From assembly GCF_000735345.1 (NCBI RefSeq), contig NZ_JMPJ01000066.1, forward strand, positions 124,001 through 188,000: a DNA stretch of 64,000 bases. Reading direction: 5' to 3'. Of this stretch, positions 18,878-29,337 are shown piece by piece. Source of the DNA: Ewingella americana ATCC 33852 (GTDB taxonomy: Bacteria > Pseudomonadota > Gammaproteobacteria > Enterobacterales > Enterobacteriaceae). The notes under the pieces are model-generated. The model was given only the letters and a program-made list of their open reading frames with translations, was not told where the DNA came from and made no database searches. Every line of letters starts with the position of its first letter. Positions within the stretch are counted from its first letter, which is position 1. The translations under genes and the position numbers were made by a program.

Positions 18878-20155
18878 TTACAATTTCGCTAACATCGCCC
18901 TGGTGACCAGCACTACGCCGCCTTCTGAGCGATAAAAACGTTTACTGTCTTCATCGGCATTTTCGCCAATCACCATGCCCTCAGGGATATGACAGGCGCG
19001 GTCGATCACGCAGTTACGCAGACGACAGGAGCGGCCGACGTTGACGTCCGGCAGCAAGACTGTCGAATCAATATTGCAAAACGAGTTCACCCGCACGCGC
19101 GGGAACAGCACGGCGTTGACCACCACCGAGCCAGAGACAATGCAGCCCCCGGCCACCAAGGAGTTCATGGTCATGCCGTGGCTGCCCGACCTGTCTTGCA
19201 CAAACTTGGCCGGTGGCAGCGGCTCCATATGGGTACGAATAGGCCACGAGCGGTCATACATATCCAGCTCTGGCGTCACCGACGCTAAATCCAGATTGGC
19301 TCGCCAGTAGGCGTCTAGCGTACCGACATCGCGCCAGTACGGCGGTTGCTCGCTGTTTTGCGTTACGCAGGAGAGGCTGAAAGGATGGGCCCAGGCCGCG
19401 CCCTGACGCGTAATTTTCGGGATAAGATCTTTGCCGAAGTCATGGCTGGACTCTTCGCTCGCCATGTCCTCTTCGAGCAGGCGGAAAAGGTAATCCGCAT
19501 TAAAAATGTAGACCCCCATGCTGGCCAGCGCCATGTCCGGCTGGCCCGGAATAGAGGGCGGCTCCTGCGGTTTTTCGAGGAAGCTTTTGATTTGAAAGTC
19601 TTCGCTGACGTCCATCACGCCAAACTCACTGGCTTCTGCCAATGGCACCGCCAGACAGGCCACGGTGCATTCGCCGCCTTTTTCCACGTGGTCCACCAGC
19701 ATGCGCGAGTAGTCCATTTTGTAGATGTGGTCACCAGCCAGGATCACCACGTACTCCGCCTCGTAACGGCGAATAATGTCCAGATTCTGATACACCGCGT
19801 CGGCGGTGCCTTTGTACCAATGCTCCGTACTCTGGCGCTGCTGCGCCGGGAGTAAATCGACGAACTCGTTCATCTCCTCATTGAGGAAAGACCAGCCGCG
19901 CTGAATGTGCTGAACGAGAGTATGTGATTGATATTGCGTGATTACGCCGATGCGACGAATGCCCGAGTTTAGGCAGTTCGACAGGGCAAAATCGATGATG
20001 CGGAATTTGCCACCAAAGTGCACCGCAGGCTTGGCCCGCGTGGCGGTTAAATCTTTCAAGCGCGAACCGCGTCCTCCGGCCAAAATTAGCGCCACGGACT
20101 TGAGCGGCAGCTGTCTTGCCAGCATGACCGGGTCTCGATGTTCTGTTTTACTCAT
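18878..20155 (-). CDS. glgC: Glucose-1-phosphate adenylyltransferase GlgC
   Basis: GlgC makes ADP-glucose from glucose 1-phosphate and ATP and is the controlled step of glycogen synthesis (activated by fructose 1,6-bisphosphate and inhibited by AMP in E. coli). The nucleotidyltransferase signature [15 protein letters not shown] is at about residue 19, with the sugar-phosphate site [14 protein letters not shown], and a left-handed beta-helix domain makes up the C-terminal third. It has 425 residues against 431 in E. coli. AAGGAG lies ahead of the ATG. It is third in the operon, 79 nt after glgX. Confidence 0.96.
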   Translation of the reverse strand: MSKTEHRDPVMLARQLPLKSVALILAGGRGSRLKDLTATRAKPAVHFGGKFRIIDFALSNCLNSGIRRIGVITQYQSHTLVQHIQRGWSFLNEEMNEFVDLLPAQQRQSTEHWYKGTADAVYQNLDIIRRYEAEYVVILAGDHIYKMDYSRMLVDHVEKGGECTVACLAVPLAEASEFGVMDVSEDFQIKSFLEKPQEPPSIPGQPDMALASMGVYIFNADYLFRLLEEDMASEESSHDFGKDLIPKITRQGAAWAHPFSLSCVTQNSEQPPYWRDVGTLDAYWRANLDLASVTPELDMYDRSWPIRTHMEPLPPAKFVQDRSGSHGMTMNSLVAGGCIVSGSVVVNAVLFPRVRVNSFCNIDSTVLLPDVNVGRSCRLRNCVIDRACHIPEGMVIGENADEDSKRFYRSEGGVVLVTRAMLAKL

Positions 20156-20234
20156 GATGAACTCCTTGCATCACTCTGCTGACGTTGCGCTGTGCCGAAG
20201 AGGTCGCGGTGCTCGACGATTGGTTGTTAATCAC

Positions 20235-22226
20235 TTATTCGCCGCTCTCCAGTACAGATAGGGTTTTCGCTTGCGCACACCACATTCCGCCCTCCCTGAC
20301 CGGCGGTGCTCCCTCAGCGAATGGCGCAACCGGGCGCCAGTTCCCTGCGGGCAATTGCGTATCAACATCGTTAAGCGATGCGTTGAGAACCACCAGCCAG
20401 CGCCCCGAAAGGCGGATTTGCAGCCACTGCTGCGGGCCATGCTCCCAACCCTCATTGCTCATCGGCTGGCCTTGCTGGTCCAGCCATTCAACGTCATCTC
20501 CCTCGGCTTGCCACCATGAAGAACGGGACAGAGCGGGGATCTTCTTGCGCAGCGCAATCAGCGCCGCCACGTACGCCGTCAGGCTTTCATCGGCGTGGTT
20601 CCAGTCGAGCCACGTCAGCGCGTTATCCTGACAATAGGCATTATTGTTGCCCTGCTGGCTGTGGCCCTGCTCATCGCCCGCCAGCAGCATCGGCGTGCCC
20701 TGCGACAGCAGCAGCGTGGCCAGCAGAGCGCGTTGGCTCAGCCAGCGCTGATGCTGCACCTCAGGCGAGGCATTCAGCCCCTCTTCGCCATGGTTCTGGC
20801 TGTAATTCTCATTGTGGCCGTCGCGGTTATCTTCTCCGTTGGCCTGATTGTGCTTGTCGTTAAAGCTCACGAGGTCGCGCAGGGTAAAGCCGTCATGGGC
20901 GGTAAGCATGTTGACGCTGGCATAGGGCGCGCGCCCATCGTGATTGAACAGGTCGGCGGAGGCGGCAAAACGTTGGGCGAACTGCCCCAGCGACAGGTCG
21001 CCGTGCAGCCAGAATTTGCGCATGTCGTCGCGCCACAGGTCGCTCCACTCGGCGAAAGGCGCGGGGAAATGCCCCAACTGGTAGCCGCCGGGGCCGATGT
21101 CCCAAGGTTCGGCAATCAGCTTGCAACCCGATAGCACGTCGTCGGCCTGAATTGCGGCGAACAGCGGCGATTGGGTGTCGAAGGTCGGCGTTCTGCCGAG
21201 CACCGTGGCTAAATCAAAGCGGAAGCCGTCAACGTGGCACTCCCTCACCCAGTAGCGCAGGCAGTCGAGCGTCCATGCGATGGTTTCGTCATCTACCAGA
21301 CGCAGCGCGTTGCCGCAGCCGGTCACGTTGTCGTCGCTGCCGTCTTCGCGCAGCCAGTACCAGCTGGCGTTATCGATGCCACGGAAAGAGATAAAGGGCC
21401 CATCGACGTCCAGCTCAGCGCTGTGGTTGAACACCACGTCGAGGATCACTTCGATTCCCGCCTGATGCAGCGCTTTTACCGCGGCTTTAAATTCGTTCAA
21501 TGCCGATAGGTTTTTGTGGCGGCTGGCGTAACGTGATTCCACCGCGCATGGCGCCAGCACGTTGTAGCCCCAGTAATTACTTAACCCAAGCCGCTGAAGG
21601 CGCGGCTCGTCGGCGTGATGCTGCACCGGCAACAGCTCAATGGCGGTCACGCCCAAGTGTTGTAGATATTGCAGCATCACCGGATGCGCCAGCCCGGCGT
21701 AAGTGCCGCGCAGCGCCGCCGGAATGCGCGGATGCTGGCGAGTCAAACCGCGAACGTGCGCCTCATAAATCACCGTTTCACTCCACGGCGTGGCGGGCGG
21801 CGCGTCATCGCCCCAGTCAAAGGCGTCATTGACCACCACTGACTTCGGCACGGCCACCGCGCTGTCTTTTTCGTCCGGCGCGTCGATGCCGCCGGTCAGC
21901 CGCGCGTTGTCCCGCAACTCCCCTTCTAAGGCGCGCGCGCTTGGGTCAATCAACAGTTTTTTAGGATTGAAACGTAACCCCTGAGCCGGTTCAAACGGCC
22001 CGTAAACCCGATAACCGTAGCGCTGCCCTGCCTTGGCGTTTGGCAGGAAACCGTGCCACACATTGCCGGTTCGCCCCGGCAAGGTTAAGCGCTGCTCGCT
22101 GCCCGCTTCATCAAACAGGCACAGCTCGACCTTCTCAGCATGGGCGGAAAATAGGCTGAAGTTGACGCCATCTGACTGCAAGGTGGCGCCAAAAGGCTGC
22201 GATTGACCGGGTTGGAGTTTATTCAT
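20235..22226 (-). CDS. glgX: Glycogen debranching enzyme GlgX
   Basis: GlgX hydrolyses the alpha-1,6 linkages of limit dextrins left by GlgP. The 663-residue GH13 enzyme has an N-terminal CBM48-like domain (about 1-120), then the catalytic barrel with the nucleophile region [13 protein letters not shown] and the acid/base region [13 protein letters not shown]. Its ATG overlaps the glgB stop codon (ATGA), with GGGAGG inside the end of glgB as ribosome site, so the two are translationally coupled. Confidence 0.95.
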   Translation of the reverse strand: MNKLQPGQSQPFGATLQSDGVNFSLFSAHAEKVELCLFDEAGSEQRLTLPGRTGNVWHGFLPNAKAGQRYGYRVYGPFEPAQGLRFNPKKLLIDPSARALEGELRDNARLTGGIDAPDEKDSAVAVPKSVVVNDAFDWGDDAPPATPWSETVIYEAHVRGLTRQHPRIPAALRGTYAGLAHPVMLQYLQHLGVTAIELLPVQHHADEPRLQRLGLSNYWGYNVLAPCAVESRYASRHKNLSALNEFKAAVKALHQAGIEVILDVVFNHSAELDVDGPFISFRGIDNASWYWLREDGSDDNVTGCGNALRLVDDETIAWTLDCLRYWVRECHVDGFRFDLATVLGRTPTFDTQSPLFAAIQADDVLSGCKLIAEPWDIGPGGYQLGHFPAPFAEWSDLWRDDMRKFWLHGDLSLGQFAQRFAASADLFNHDGRAPYASVNMLTAHDGFTLRDLVSFNDKHNQANGEDNRDGHNENYSQNHGEEGLNASPEVQHQRWLSQRALLATLLLSQGTPMLLAGDEQGHSQQGNNNAYCQDNALTWLDWNHADESLTAYVAALIALRKKIPALSRSSWWQAEGDDVEWLDQQGQPMSNEGWEHGPQQWLQIRLSGRWLVVLNASLNDVDTQLPAGNWRPVAPFAEGAPPVREGGMWCAQAKTLSVLESGE

Positions 22227-24409
22227 AGATCCTCCCGCCGCAGATAAAGAGTGGCCAGCGGAGGAATGGTCAGCGAGATGGAGTGTTCGCGCTGGTGATG
22301 GTGGTGGGCATGGCTGTAAATATCGCCGCCGTTGCCGACATTGCTGCCGCGATAGAAGTGGGAGTCGGTGTTGAGCACTTCGTGATAGCGCCCCGGACGC
22401 CCGACGCCGATGCGGTAATCGTAGCGCGGTACCGGCGTGAAGTTGCTGACCACGATGATTTCGTTGCCGTGCTCGTCGCGACGGGCAAAGGCAAACACCG
22501 AGTTCTCATGATCATCGACCACCAGCCATTCAAAGCCGCGCGGGTTGAAATCCAGCTCATACAGCGGCGACTGCTGGCGGTAAACGTGGTTTAAATCGCG
22601 CACTAAATGCTGCACGCCGCTGTGCCAGCCGTTTTGGTCATCCAGTAAATGCCAGTCGAGGCTGTTATTGAAATCCCATTCGCGACCTTGGGCGAATTCA
22701 CAACCCATAAACAGCAGTTTCTTGCCCGGATGGGCCCACATAAAGCCGTAATAGGCCCGCAGATTGGCAAACTTCTGCCACGTGTCGCCCGGCATTCTGT
22801 CGAGCAGCGAGCCTTTGCCATGTACCACTTCATCGTGCGACAGCGGCAAAATAAAGTTCTCGCTGTAGGCGTAGAGCACGCCAAAGGTCATCAGGTGGTG
22901 GTGGTATTTGCGGTGAACAGGGTCAAGCTGCATGTAATTGAGGGAGTCATGCATCCAGCCCATATTCCACTTGTAGTGGAAACCGAGGCCGTTGGCGTCC
23001 GGCGGCATGGTGACGCCGGGGTAGTCGGTGGACTCTTCCGCCAGCGTGACTGCACCATCCAACTCGCGGCCGATGGTCTGGTTGGTGTAGCGCAGGAAGG
23101 AGATCGCCTCGAGATTTTCCCGCCCGCCATAGTGGTTGGGCACCCATTCGCCCGGCTTGCGGCTGTAGTCGCGGTAGATCATCGACGCCACGGCGTCGAC
23201 GCGCAAACCATCAATGCCATAGCGCTCAATCCAGTAAAAACCATTACCCGCCAGATAGTTGCGTACTTCGTGGCGGCCATAGTTGTAAATCAGCGTGTTC
23301 CAATCCTGATGATAGCCTTCGCGCGGATCGGCATATTCGTACAGCGCGGTGCCATCGAACTGCGCCAGCCCGTGGGCGTCACTGGGGAAATGGCCCGGCA
23401 CCCAGTCGAGGATCACGTTCAGCCCGGCGTCGTGGGCAGCGTCGATAAAGGCTTTGAACTCTTGCGGCGTGCCGTAGCGGCGGGTCGGCGCATACATGCC
23501 GAGCGGCTGATAGCCCCAGCTGCCGTCGAACGGATGCTCGTTAATTGGCATCAGTTCAATATGAGTGAAGCCCATCCATTTGGCGTAGGAGACCAGTTGC
23601 TCGGCCAGTTCGCCGTAGCTCAGCCAGAAATTGTCATCGGTATGGCGACGCCACGAACCGAGATGCACTTCGTAAACCGAAACCGGCTGGTTAAAGGCGT
23701 TGGCTTTCTTGCGCTCAGCGGAAAATGGCACCTTTTCAGGCAGTTGGCGCACCAGAGAAGCCGTCTCAGGGCGCATCTGGGCTTCAAAAGCATAAGGGTC
23801 AGCGCGCAGCGAAACATGGCCACGGCAATCAATGATTTCATATTTATAGAGCTGGCCTTGCTTAACGGCGGGGATAAACAGCTCCCAGATGCCATTCTCA
23901 CGGCGCTGGCGCATCGGATGGCGGCGACCATCCCAGTAATTGAACTCACCGACCACCGAGATTCGCGTGGCATTCGGCGCCCAGACGGCAAAACTCACGC
24001 CTTCGACACCGTCTAACACCTGCGGGTGCGCGCCCAGTTTTTCATAAGGCCGCAGGTGCGTGCCCTCGGCCAACAGCCAGATATCCAACTCCTGCAACAG
24101 AGTGCCGAAGCGATAGGGGTCGTCGAGGCGATGAGTGTTTTCGCCCCAACGCACGTCCAACTGATAGCGAAACGGATTCTTACGGCGCGGGATCACGCCG
24201 ACAAAAAAACCGCGATCGTCATAACGGCGCAGCTCACAAACCTGCGTGCCCTTGTCGGCATCAACTACCCAAACCTGATCAGCGTCTGGCAGCAGAGCGC
24301 GAACTTCAATGCCCGCCGCGACGGCGTGCATCCCCAGTAAGGAAAAAGGATCAGCGTAGTGGCCAGAAATAAGCTGATTAATAACGTGCTGATCGGGAAG
24401 AACTGACAT
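22223..24409 (-). CDS. glgB: 1,4-alpha-glucan branching enzyme GlgB
   Basis: GlgB makes the alpha-1,6 branch points of glycogen. The 728 residues match the E. coli length. The layout is an N1 domain (about 1-115), a CBM48 (about 120-220), the GH13 catalytic domain with the nucleophile in [15 protein letters not shown] and acid/base Glu in [12 protein letters not shown], and a C-terminal beta-domain. It is the first gene of glgBXCAP on the minus strand, with AGGACG before the ATG. Confidence 0.96.
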   Translation of the reverse strand: MSVLPDQHVINQLISGHYADPFSLLGMHAVAAGIEVRALLPDADQVWVVDADKGTQVCELRRYDDRGFFVGVIPRRKNPFRYQLDVRWGENTHRLDDPYRFGTLLQELDIWLLAEGTHLRPYEKLGAHPQVLDGVEGVSFAVWAPNATRISVVGEFNYWDGRRHPMRQRRENGIWELFIPAVKQGQLYKYEIIDCRGHVSLRADPYAFEAQMRPETASLVRQLPEKVPFSAERKKANAFNQPVSVYEVHLGSWRRHTDDNFWLSYGELAEQLVSYAKWMGFTHIELMPINEHPFDGSWGYQPLGMYAPTRRYGTPQEFKAFIDAAHDAGLNVILDWVPGHFPSDAHGLAQFDGTALYEYADPREGYHQDWNTLIYNYGRHEVRNYLAGNGFYWIERYGIDGLRVDAVASMIYRDYSRKPGEWVPNHYGGRENLEAISFLRYTNQTIGRELDGAVTLAEESTDYPGVTMPPDANGLGFHYKWNMGWMHDSLNYMQLDPVHRKYHHHLMTFGVLYAYSENFILPLSHDEVVHGKGSLLDRMPGDTWQKFANLRAYYGFMWAHPGKKLLFMGCEFAQGREWDFNNSLDWHLLDDQNGWHSGVQHLVRDLNHVYRQQSPLYELDFNPRGFEWLVVDDHENSVFAFARRDEHGNEIIVVSNFTPVPRYDYRIGVGRPGRYHEVLNTDSHFYRGSNVGNGGDIYSHAHHHHQREHSISLTIPPLATLYLRREDL

Positions 24410-24745
24410 GAATTTCGTCCTATGATTAATTAAATCAATAAATTCAATGACATCAGACAGATGATTAATGTTATTTCTCTAATAAATTGTGCGCCCGTTT
24501 TACCGAGTGCCCTGTGACGCGCGTGCCGTTATTTTTTGCTTAAACGTGCTCGGCGACGCTCATGTTCACAGTTTCTAAAAAAGTGCTATTTCCCCCTTCT
24601 CAAATTCAAACGGGTCATCTACTAAGCATAGACAAAGGTCGTTAAAAGGCAGGGTGGATAAGCAGAGGAATTTTGGGTGTCTTGAAATTCAGGGGAAAGC
24701 GCTAGGAGGAGAGACTGCAACAGGGTGAAGTGCTTGATAGAAGGA
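24410..24745. other. Intergenic region upstream of glgB
   Basis: This region separates glgB from the asd terminator and must hold the glgB promoter on the minus strand. It is AT-rich near glgB and purine-rich on the plus strand near 24650-24720. No coding potential and no confident operator were recognised. Confidence 0.4.
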
Positions 24746-24777
24746 GTTAAAACGGGACACCGTGCTGGTGTCCCGTT
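24746..24777 (-). terminator. Rho-independent terminator of asd
   Basis: On the minus strand an 11-base perfect stem (AACGGGACACC / GGTGTCCCGTT) with a five-base loop is followed by TTTAA, 16 bases after the asd stop codon. Confidence 0.85.
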
Positions 24778-24793
24778 GGAGGATTATTCGAGG

Positions 24794-25897
24794 TTACAGC
24801 AGGATACGCAGCATGCGGCGCAGCGGCTCAGCAGCGCCCCACAGCAGCTGGTCGCCCACGGTGAACGCGGACAGGTACTGTGGACCCATGTTCAGTTTAC
24901 GCAGACGCCCAACCGGGGTGTTCATGGTGCCGGTAACCGCGGCTGGTGTCAGCTCACGCATCGACAGTTCACGGTCATTCGGGATCACGCGAACCCAGTC
25001 ATTGTGGGTTGCCAGCATCTGTTCGATTTCTGGAATCGACACGTCTTTTTTCAGTTTCAGGGTGAACGCCTGGCTGTGGCAGCGCAGTGCGCCGATACGC
25101 ACGCAGAGGCCATCCACTGGGATCACGCTTGAAGTGCCGAGAATTTTGTTGGTTTCAGCCTGACCTTTCCACTCTTCTTTGGTCTGGCCGTTGTCGAGCT
25201 GCTTGTCAATCCAAGGGATCAGACCGCCCGCCAAAGGAACGCCGAAGTTGTCGGTTGGCAGGGTGCCGCTGCGGGTCAGCGCAGTGACTTTGCGTTCGAT
25301 ATCCAAAATGGCAGACGCCGGGTCTTGCAGCTCTTTCGCCACGTTGTTGTGCAGCATGCCCATTTGGGTCAGCAGTTCACGCATGTGACGCGCACCGCCG
25401 CCGGATGCCGCCTGATAAGTGGCGACAGAGGCCCACTCAATCAGGTCATTGGCAAACAAGCCGCCGAGTGACATCAGCATCAGGCTGACGGTGCAGTTAC
25501 CGCCCGCAAAGGTCTTAATACCTTTGTCGATACCCTGATGAATTACTGCGCTATTGACCGGGTCCAGAATAATGATCGCGTCATCGTTCATTCTTAAAGA
25601 CGATGCTGCGTCGATCCAGTAGCCATTCCAACCGATTTGACGCAGCTTCGGATAGATTTCATTGGTATAATCGCCGCCCTGACAGGTAATGATAATGTCC
25701 AACGCACTCAGTGCGTCGAGATCATAAGCATCCTGCAATGTGCCCTGCTGCCCGGTAAATGACGGAGCGGCTTGGCCGTGTTGCGAGGTGGAGAAGAATA
25801 CCGGGCGGATGGCGTCAAAATCGCGTTCTTCAATCATGCGTTGCATGAGTACAGAACCGACCATACCGCGCCAGCCAATGAAACCTACATTTTTCAT
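24794..25897 (-). CDS. asd: Aspartate-semialdehyde dehydrogenase Asd
   Basis: Asd reduces L-aspartyl 4-phosphate to aspartate semialdehyde with NADPH, the branch point for lysine, diaminopimelate, threonine and methionine; it is essential for cell-wall synthesis. The NADP-binding motif [11 protein letters not shown] is at residues 5-15, the catalytic Cys is C135 in GGNCTVSLM, and the His motif is ALRCHSQAF. The frame runs upstream to 25972, but the ATG at 25895-25897 gives MKNVGFIGW and exactly 367 residues, the E. coli length. Confidence 0.96.
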   Translation of the reverse strand: MKNVGFIGWRGMVGSVLMQRMIEERDFDAIRPVFFSTSQHGQAAPSFTGQQGTLQDAYDLDALSALDIIITCQGGDYTNEIYPKLRQIGWNGYWIDAASSLRMNDDAIIILDPVNSAVIHQGIDKGIKTFAGGNCTVSLMLMSLGGLFANDLIEWASVATYQAASGGGARHMRELLTQMGMLHNNVAKELQDPASAILDIERKVTALTRSGTLPTDNFGVPLAGGLIPWIDKQLDNGQTKEEWKGQAETNKILGTSSVIPVDGLCVRIGALRCHSQAFTLKLKKDVSIPEIEQMLATHNDWVRVIPNDRELSMRELTPAAVTGTMNTPVGRLRKLNMGPQYLSAFTVGDQLLWGAAEPLRRMLRILL

Positions 25898-26190
25898 AAT
25901 TACTGTCCTGACCTGAAAGGTGATAGCTGCGTAATGAGTTTGATTTTTTAGCGCTGACGACCCTGTCAACACAAAGGATTTGTCCCGGAAATCGTTCGGG
26001 TGACAGGCAAAAAGCAGTGCCTATTCGAAACAAACGAAGACGGGTATACCACCTTACAAAATGGTGTAGAAGTGGCAAGTGAATTTAATCGATAGTGCAG
26101 GCTTTTTTAGCAGCACAACTTATATAACAGGTAAAAACAGAGCCTTTATTTACCCACGGGTATATTGGCCGACTCTCTTCTGAGGTAGTT

Positions 26191-26784
26191 ATGACCGAAA
26201 TGATTTCAGCAACTATTTTGCTGTTTTTAATTATGGACCCACTAGGTAACCTGCCGATCTTTATGTCGGTACTCAAACATTTAGATCCTAAGCGTCGTCG
26301 GGTTGTGCTGATCCGCGAGATGCTGATCGCGCTGATCCTGATGCTTATTTTCCTGTTCGCCGGTGAGAAGATCCTCTCCTTCCTCAATCTGCGGACAGAA
26401 ACGGTGTCGATTTCCGGCGGTATTATTCTGTTCCTGATCGCCATCAAAATGATTTTCCCCTCAGAAGAGAAAAGCAGCACCGGCTTACCGGCGGGTGAAG
26501 AACCCTTCTTGGTGCCGATGGCGATCCCACTGGTGGCTGGCCCGTCAATTCTGGCAACGCTGATGCTGCTCTCGCATCAATATCCGAATCAGATGTCGCA
26601 CCTGACGCTAGCACTGTTTATCGCTTGGGGCCTGTCGATGTGCATCCTGCTGCTGTCAAACCTGTTCCTGCGCCTGCTCGGCGACAAAGGCGTCAGCGCC
26701 CTCGAACGCCTGATGGGCCTAGTGCTGATCATGCTTTCCACCCAGATGTTCCTTGATGGAGTTAGGGCGTATTTGAAGATTTAG
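26191..26784 (+). CDS. yhgN: MarC-family inner-membrane protein YhgN
   Basis: The 197-residue protein has six hydrophobic segments and the family blocks LLFLIMDPLGNLPIFMSVLK and VPMAIPLVAGPSILATLML. It belongs to the MarC family of integral membrane proteins; an earlier link to antibiotic resistance was not upheld and the function is unknown. It is divergent from asd across 293 bp, as in E. coli, where yhgN also neighbours asd. A strong hairpin terminator follows 20 bases after the stop codon. Confidence 0.93.
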   Translation: MTEMISATILLFLIMDPLGNLPIFMSVLKHLDPKRRRVVLIREMLIALILMLIFLFAGEKILSFLNLRTETVSISGGIILFLIAIKMIFPSEEKSSTGLPAGEEPFLVPMAIPLVAGPSILATLMLLSHQYPNQMSHLTLALFIAWGLSMCILLLSNLFLRLLGDKGVSALERLMGLVLIMLSTQMFLDGVRAYLKI

Positions 26785-26804
26785 TTTATCTTCCTCAGAA
26801 CAAC

Positions 26805-26838
26805 AAAAACGGCGAGCACATGGCTCGCCGTTTTTATT
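26805..26838 (+). terminator. Terminator of yhgN, copy 1 of a duplicated hairpin
   Basis: AAAAACGGCGAGC and GCTCGCCGTTTTT form a 13-base stem around ACATG. The 34-base sequence is identical to that at 27066-27099 in the same orientation. It has A and T runs on both sides and can work in both directions. Confidence 0.88.
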
Positions 26839-26856
26839 CCAATTCTTCTGATCTCA

Positions 26857-26991
26857 TCAGGCTTTTAAAGGCTTTTTCCCCACCAGAGGCATCAGCACAC
26901 GAGTGACATGCGTAGGTGCCATCGCGCCCTTACGGATCGCCACCATTTCCTTAGCTGATTGACGAAGTTCTTCGAATAGTTGTTTATTCAT
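26857..26991 (-). CDS. Small orphan ORF resembling the start of an HTH antitoxin
   Basis: A 44-codon frame (46 codons if the ATG at 26997 is used) reads MNKQLFEELRQSAKEM, then VAIRKGAMAPTHVTRV and a basic tail GKKPLKA. The N-terminal pattern (K-x-LF-x-EL-x-xS-x-KEM, then a G-x-xAP-x-xVT block) is reminiscent of the beginning of small Xre-type antitoxins and regulators, but the helix-turn-helix itself is missing, so it may be a truncated remnant or a genuine small protein. No toxin gene is adjacent. It is boxed in by two identical terminators. The ribosome site is weak. The family link is from memory of the motif and is tentative. Confidence 0.45.
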   Translation of the reverse strand: MNKQLFEELRQSAKEMVAIRKGAMAPTHVTRVLMPLVGKKPLKA

Positions 26992-27065
26992 GTTCATCTC
27001 AATTGAACCGCAACTTTACTCTCACGAGGTAAGAGTTCAACGCGAGTTTTTTGTCTTCGCCATAA

Positions 27066-27099
27066 AAAAACGGCGAGCACATGGCTCGCCGTTTTTATT
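27066..27099 (-). terminator. Terminator of gntT, copy 2 of a duplicated hairpin
   Basis: This is identical over 34 bases to the yhgN terminator at 26805-26838. It lies 36 bases after the gntT stop codon, and the minus strand has seven T after the stem. Confidence 0.88.
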
Positions 27100-27134
27100 G
27101 ATAACCTGTTGTTTTTACTTCAACAGTTAACGCC

Positions 27135-28451
27135 TTACACCACCATCGACAGCAGCAAACAGCCGCCCAAGCCGCAGAGGGAGATGATGGTTTCCAGCAC
27201 TGACCATGACTTGAAGGTCTCGACGATAGTCAGGTTGAAATACTCTTTGAACAGCCAGAAGCCTGGGTCATTGACGTGAGAGAAAATCAGGCTGCCGGAC
27301 CCCACGGAGATAACCATCAGCTCAGGGCTAACGCCGGTGGTGGCAATCAGCGGAGCCGCGATACCGCCAGCGGTGATCGCCGCCACGGTTGCTGAACCCA
27401 GCGCGATACGCAGCACTGCTGCAATGGACCATGCCAGCAGAATTGGCGACAGGTGGCTTCCGTTCATGATGTTAGCGATGTATGGCTCGATGCCGCTGTC
27501 TACCAGTACCTGTTTGAACGCACCGCCACCGCCGATGATCAACAGCATCATGGCGATGATTTTGATCGAATCAGTAACAGTATCCATCACTTCCGTCATG
27601 GTACGGCCACGGTTCAGACCAAAGGTGAAGATAGCAATCAGCACGGCAATCAAGGTTGCCATCACCGGGTCACCGAAGAATTCTGCGTAAGGCAGGATAG
27701 CGTGGCCCTTCGGCAGCACCATCTCACACACTGCGCGGAAAGCCATCAGAATAACCGGCACCAGCGACGTCGCAACGCTCACGCCGAAGCTTGGCATCTC
27801 TTCTTCAGTAAAGGTTTTTGGGTTGAATAATCCTTCTGGCACCGGCTTGTCGATCCCTTTGAGGAAGCGCGCAAACACTGGGCCGGCGATGATGACCGTC
27901 GGCACGGCCAACAGTGAACCATAGAGCAGGGTTTTACCCATGTCCGCATGGAAGATGGTGGCAATCGCCGTCGGACCTGGGTGTGGTGGCAGGAAGCCGT
28001 GGGTCACAGACAGTGCAGCCGCCATTGGCACACCGACATACAGCAGCGGCAGGCGCGCGGCGGCAGCGATGGTGAATACCAGCGGCAGCATCAGTACGAA
28101 ACCAACCTCATAGAACAGCGCGAAGCCGACGATAAAGCCGGTCAGCACCACTGCCCACTGGATGTAATCCTTACCAAATTTCTTAATTAGCGTGGTGGCA
28201 ATACGCTGCGCACCGCCACAGTCAGCCAGCATTTTACCGAGCATGGCACCAAAGCCCATTATCAGTGCCAGACTTCCTAGCGTGCCGCCAACCCCGTTTT
28301 TAATCGAAGTGATAACTTTGTCGACCGGCATACCCTGCATGATGCCGACCGCGAGTGCGACCAGGATCAGCGCGATAAACCCGTTGAGTTTGAATCGGAT
28401 CATAAGCAACAGCAGTAGCGCGACGCCTACGGCTACAATAACTAATGGCAT
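27135..28451 (-). CDS. gntT: High-affinity gluconate transporter GntT
   Basis: GntT is an inner-membrane gluconate:H+ symporter of the GntP family. The 438 residues equal E. coli GntT, with about twelve hydrophobic segments and family blocks such as LIMGFGAMLGKMLADCGGAQ, LSVTHGFLPPHPGPTAIATI and GSGSLIFSHVNDPGFWL. Identity pattern favours GntT over the low-affinity GntU. It is divergent from gntK and shares with it a control region holding a GntR palindrome and a CRP site, so uptake and phosphorylation of gluconate are switched together. Confidence 0.94.
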   Translation of the reverse strand: MPLVIVAVGVALLLLLMIRFKLNGFIALILVALAVGIMQGMPVDKVITSIKNGVGGTLGSLALIMGFGAMLGKMLADCGGAQRIATTLIKKFGKDYIQWAVVLTGFIVGFALFYEVGFVLMLPLVFTIAAAARLPLLYVGVPMAAALSVTHGFLPPHPGPTAIATIFHADMGKTLLYGSLLAVPTVIIAGPVFARFLKGIDKPVPEGLFNPKTFTEEEMPSFGVSVATSLVPVILMAFRAVCEMVLPKGHAILPYAEFFGDPVMATLIAVLIAIFTFGLNRGRTMTEVMDTVTDSIKIIAMMLLIIGGGGAFKQVLVDSGIEPYIANIMNGSHLSPILLAWSIAAVLRIALGSATVAAITAGGIAAPLIATTGVSPELMVISVGSGSLIFSHVNDPGFWLFKEYFNLTIVETFKSWSVLETIISLCGLGGCLLLSMVV

Positions 28452-28584
28452 ATCTTTTCCCCTTAATGCTTTCTCCAGCGCAGGTGATCGAACGCCGGTA
28501 CATTATTTTTGATTTTCAATAAGTTGTAGGAGTTAACAGTGCAACGGTACAGGTCGCGACCGCTAAATCAGCAGTGCATTCCTT

Positions 28585-28600
28585 TGTGATATTAATCACA
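28585..28600. promoter_or_regulatory. Symmetric CRP-cAMP site in the gntT-gntK region
   Basis: TGTGA-TATTAA-TCACA has both consensus half-sites intact with a six-base, fully symmetric spacer. It is centred 30 bp from the GntR palindrome. Confidence 0.85.
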
Positions 28601-28608
28601 TCTCCATT

Positions 28609-28636
28609 TGTTACCGGTATCATGATACCGGTAACA
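28609..28636. promoter_or_regulatory. 28-bp perfect palindrome: double GntR operator
   Basis: Two inverted copies of TGTTACCGGTA meet head-on and make a perfect 28-bp palindrome centred between 28622 and 28623. Known GntR operators contain the core TTACC-N-GTAAC; here each half carries TTACCGGTA, itself close to a full operator. It lies 60 bp before gntK and about 160 bp before gntT. Confidence 0.8.
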
Positions 28637-28696
28637 TGCTAATATTAGGACTCACTCCGCAGTCGAAATTTTCATTTTGGGATAGAGATCATACTT

Positions 28697-29215
28697 ATGG
28701 CAGGACAAAGCATCATTCTGATGGGCGTGTCAGGCAGCGGTAAATCCACCGTAGGCGCAGCACTGGCACGTGAAATCAACGCGAAATTCATTGACGGTGA
28801 TGATCTTCATCCGCGCGCCAATATCCAGAAAATGGCCAGCGGCCACCCATTGAACGATGACGACCGCGCGCCGTGGCTCAAACGTCTGAACGACGCGGCC
28901 TACAGCCTGTACCATAAAAACGAAACCGGCATCATTGTCTGCTCCGCGCTGAAACGCCGCTATCGCGACGCGCTGCGTGATGACAATCAGGGCGTGGTTT
29001 TCCTCTATTTGAAAGGCAGCGTTGACGTCATTTCTGAACGCCTGAAAGCGCGCGCCGGACATTTCATGCCGCTGGATTTGCTGAAAAGCCAGTTCGAAGC
29101 GTTGGAAGAGCCGGGCGAAGATGAGCCAGATGTGATCCGCGTGAATATCGACCACAAGTTCGAGGGCGTGGTTGATCGCTGCGTAGCGGCTTTGCAGAAG
29201 CTGAATGCTAAGTAG
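28697..29215 (+). CDS. gntK: Gluconokinase GntK
   Basis: GntK phosphorylates D-gluconate to 6-phosphogluconate for the Entner-Doudoroff and pentose phosphate pathways. The 172-residue P-loop kinase has the Walker A motif GVSGSGKST at residues 10-18, FIDGDDLHP as the substrate-binding region, and VCSALKRRYRD. In E. coli gntR, gntK and gntU form one direction of transcription; here gntK is inverted with respect to gntR and faces gntT. No terminator with a T-run follows, only the hairpin repeats described below. Confidence 0.95.
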   Translation: MAGQSIILMGVSGSGKSTVGAALAREINAKFIDGDDLHPRANIQKMASGHPLNDDDRAPWLKRLNDAAYSLYHKNETGIIVCSALKRRYRDALRDDNQGVVFLYLKGSVDVISERLKARAGHFMPLDLLKSQFEALEEPGEDEPDVIRVNIDHKFEGVVDRCVAALQKLNAK

Positions 29216-29225
29216 GAAAAAGGTT

Positions 29226-29334
29226 TGCTCCTTCTCCTCTCAGAGGAGAAGGCTGGGATGAGGAGTGGTTTAATTCCGCGCTCAATGCAGCCAACCCCAA
29301 CCCTCCCCAAAATAGGGGAGGGAGTAAAACCAAC
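29226..29334. repeat. Dispersed hairpin repeat, copy A (after gntK)
   Basis: The segment 29226-29270 contains a hairpin with 11-base arms (CCTTCTCCTCT at 29230-29240, AGAGGAGAAGG at 29242-29252), and a second hairpin CCCTCCCC/GGGGAGGG lies at 29301-29322. The first part recurs in inverted orientation with only a few mismatches at 37056-37103, after yhhY. It is an intergenic, non-coding repeat placed at the 3' end of genes. Confidence 0.75.
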
Positions 29335-29337
29335 CCA

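Noticed and set aside
22649-24016. A 455-codon plus-strand frame
   Set aside because: It is the complement of glgB, a long GC-rich gene; the translation has no family pattern.
29301-29322. Hairpin as terminator of gntK
   Set aside because: The stem is good but no T-run follows and it belongs to a repeat family.
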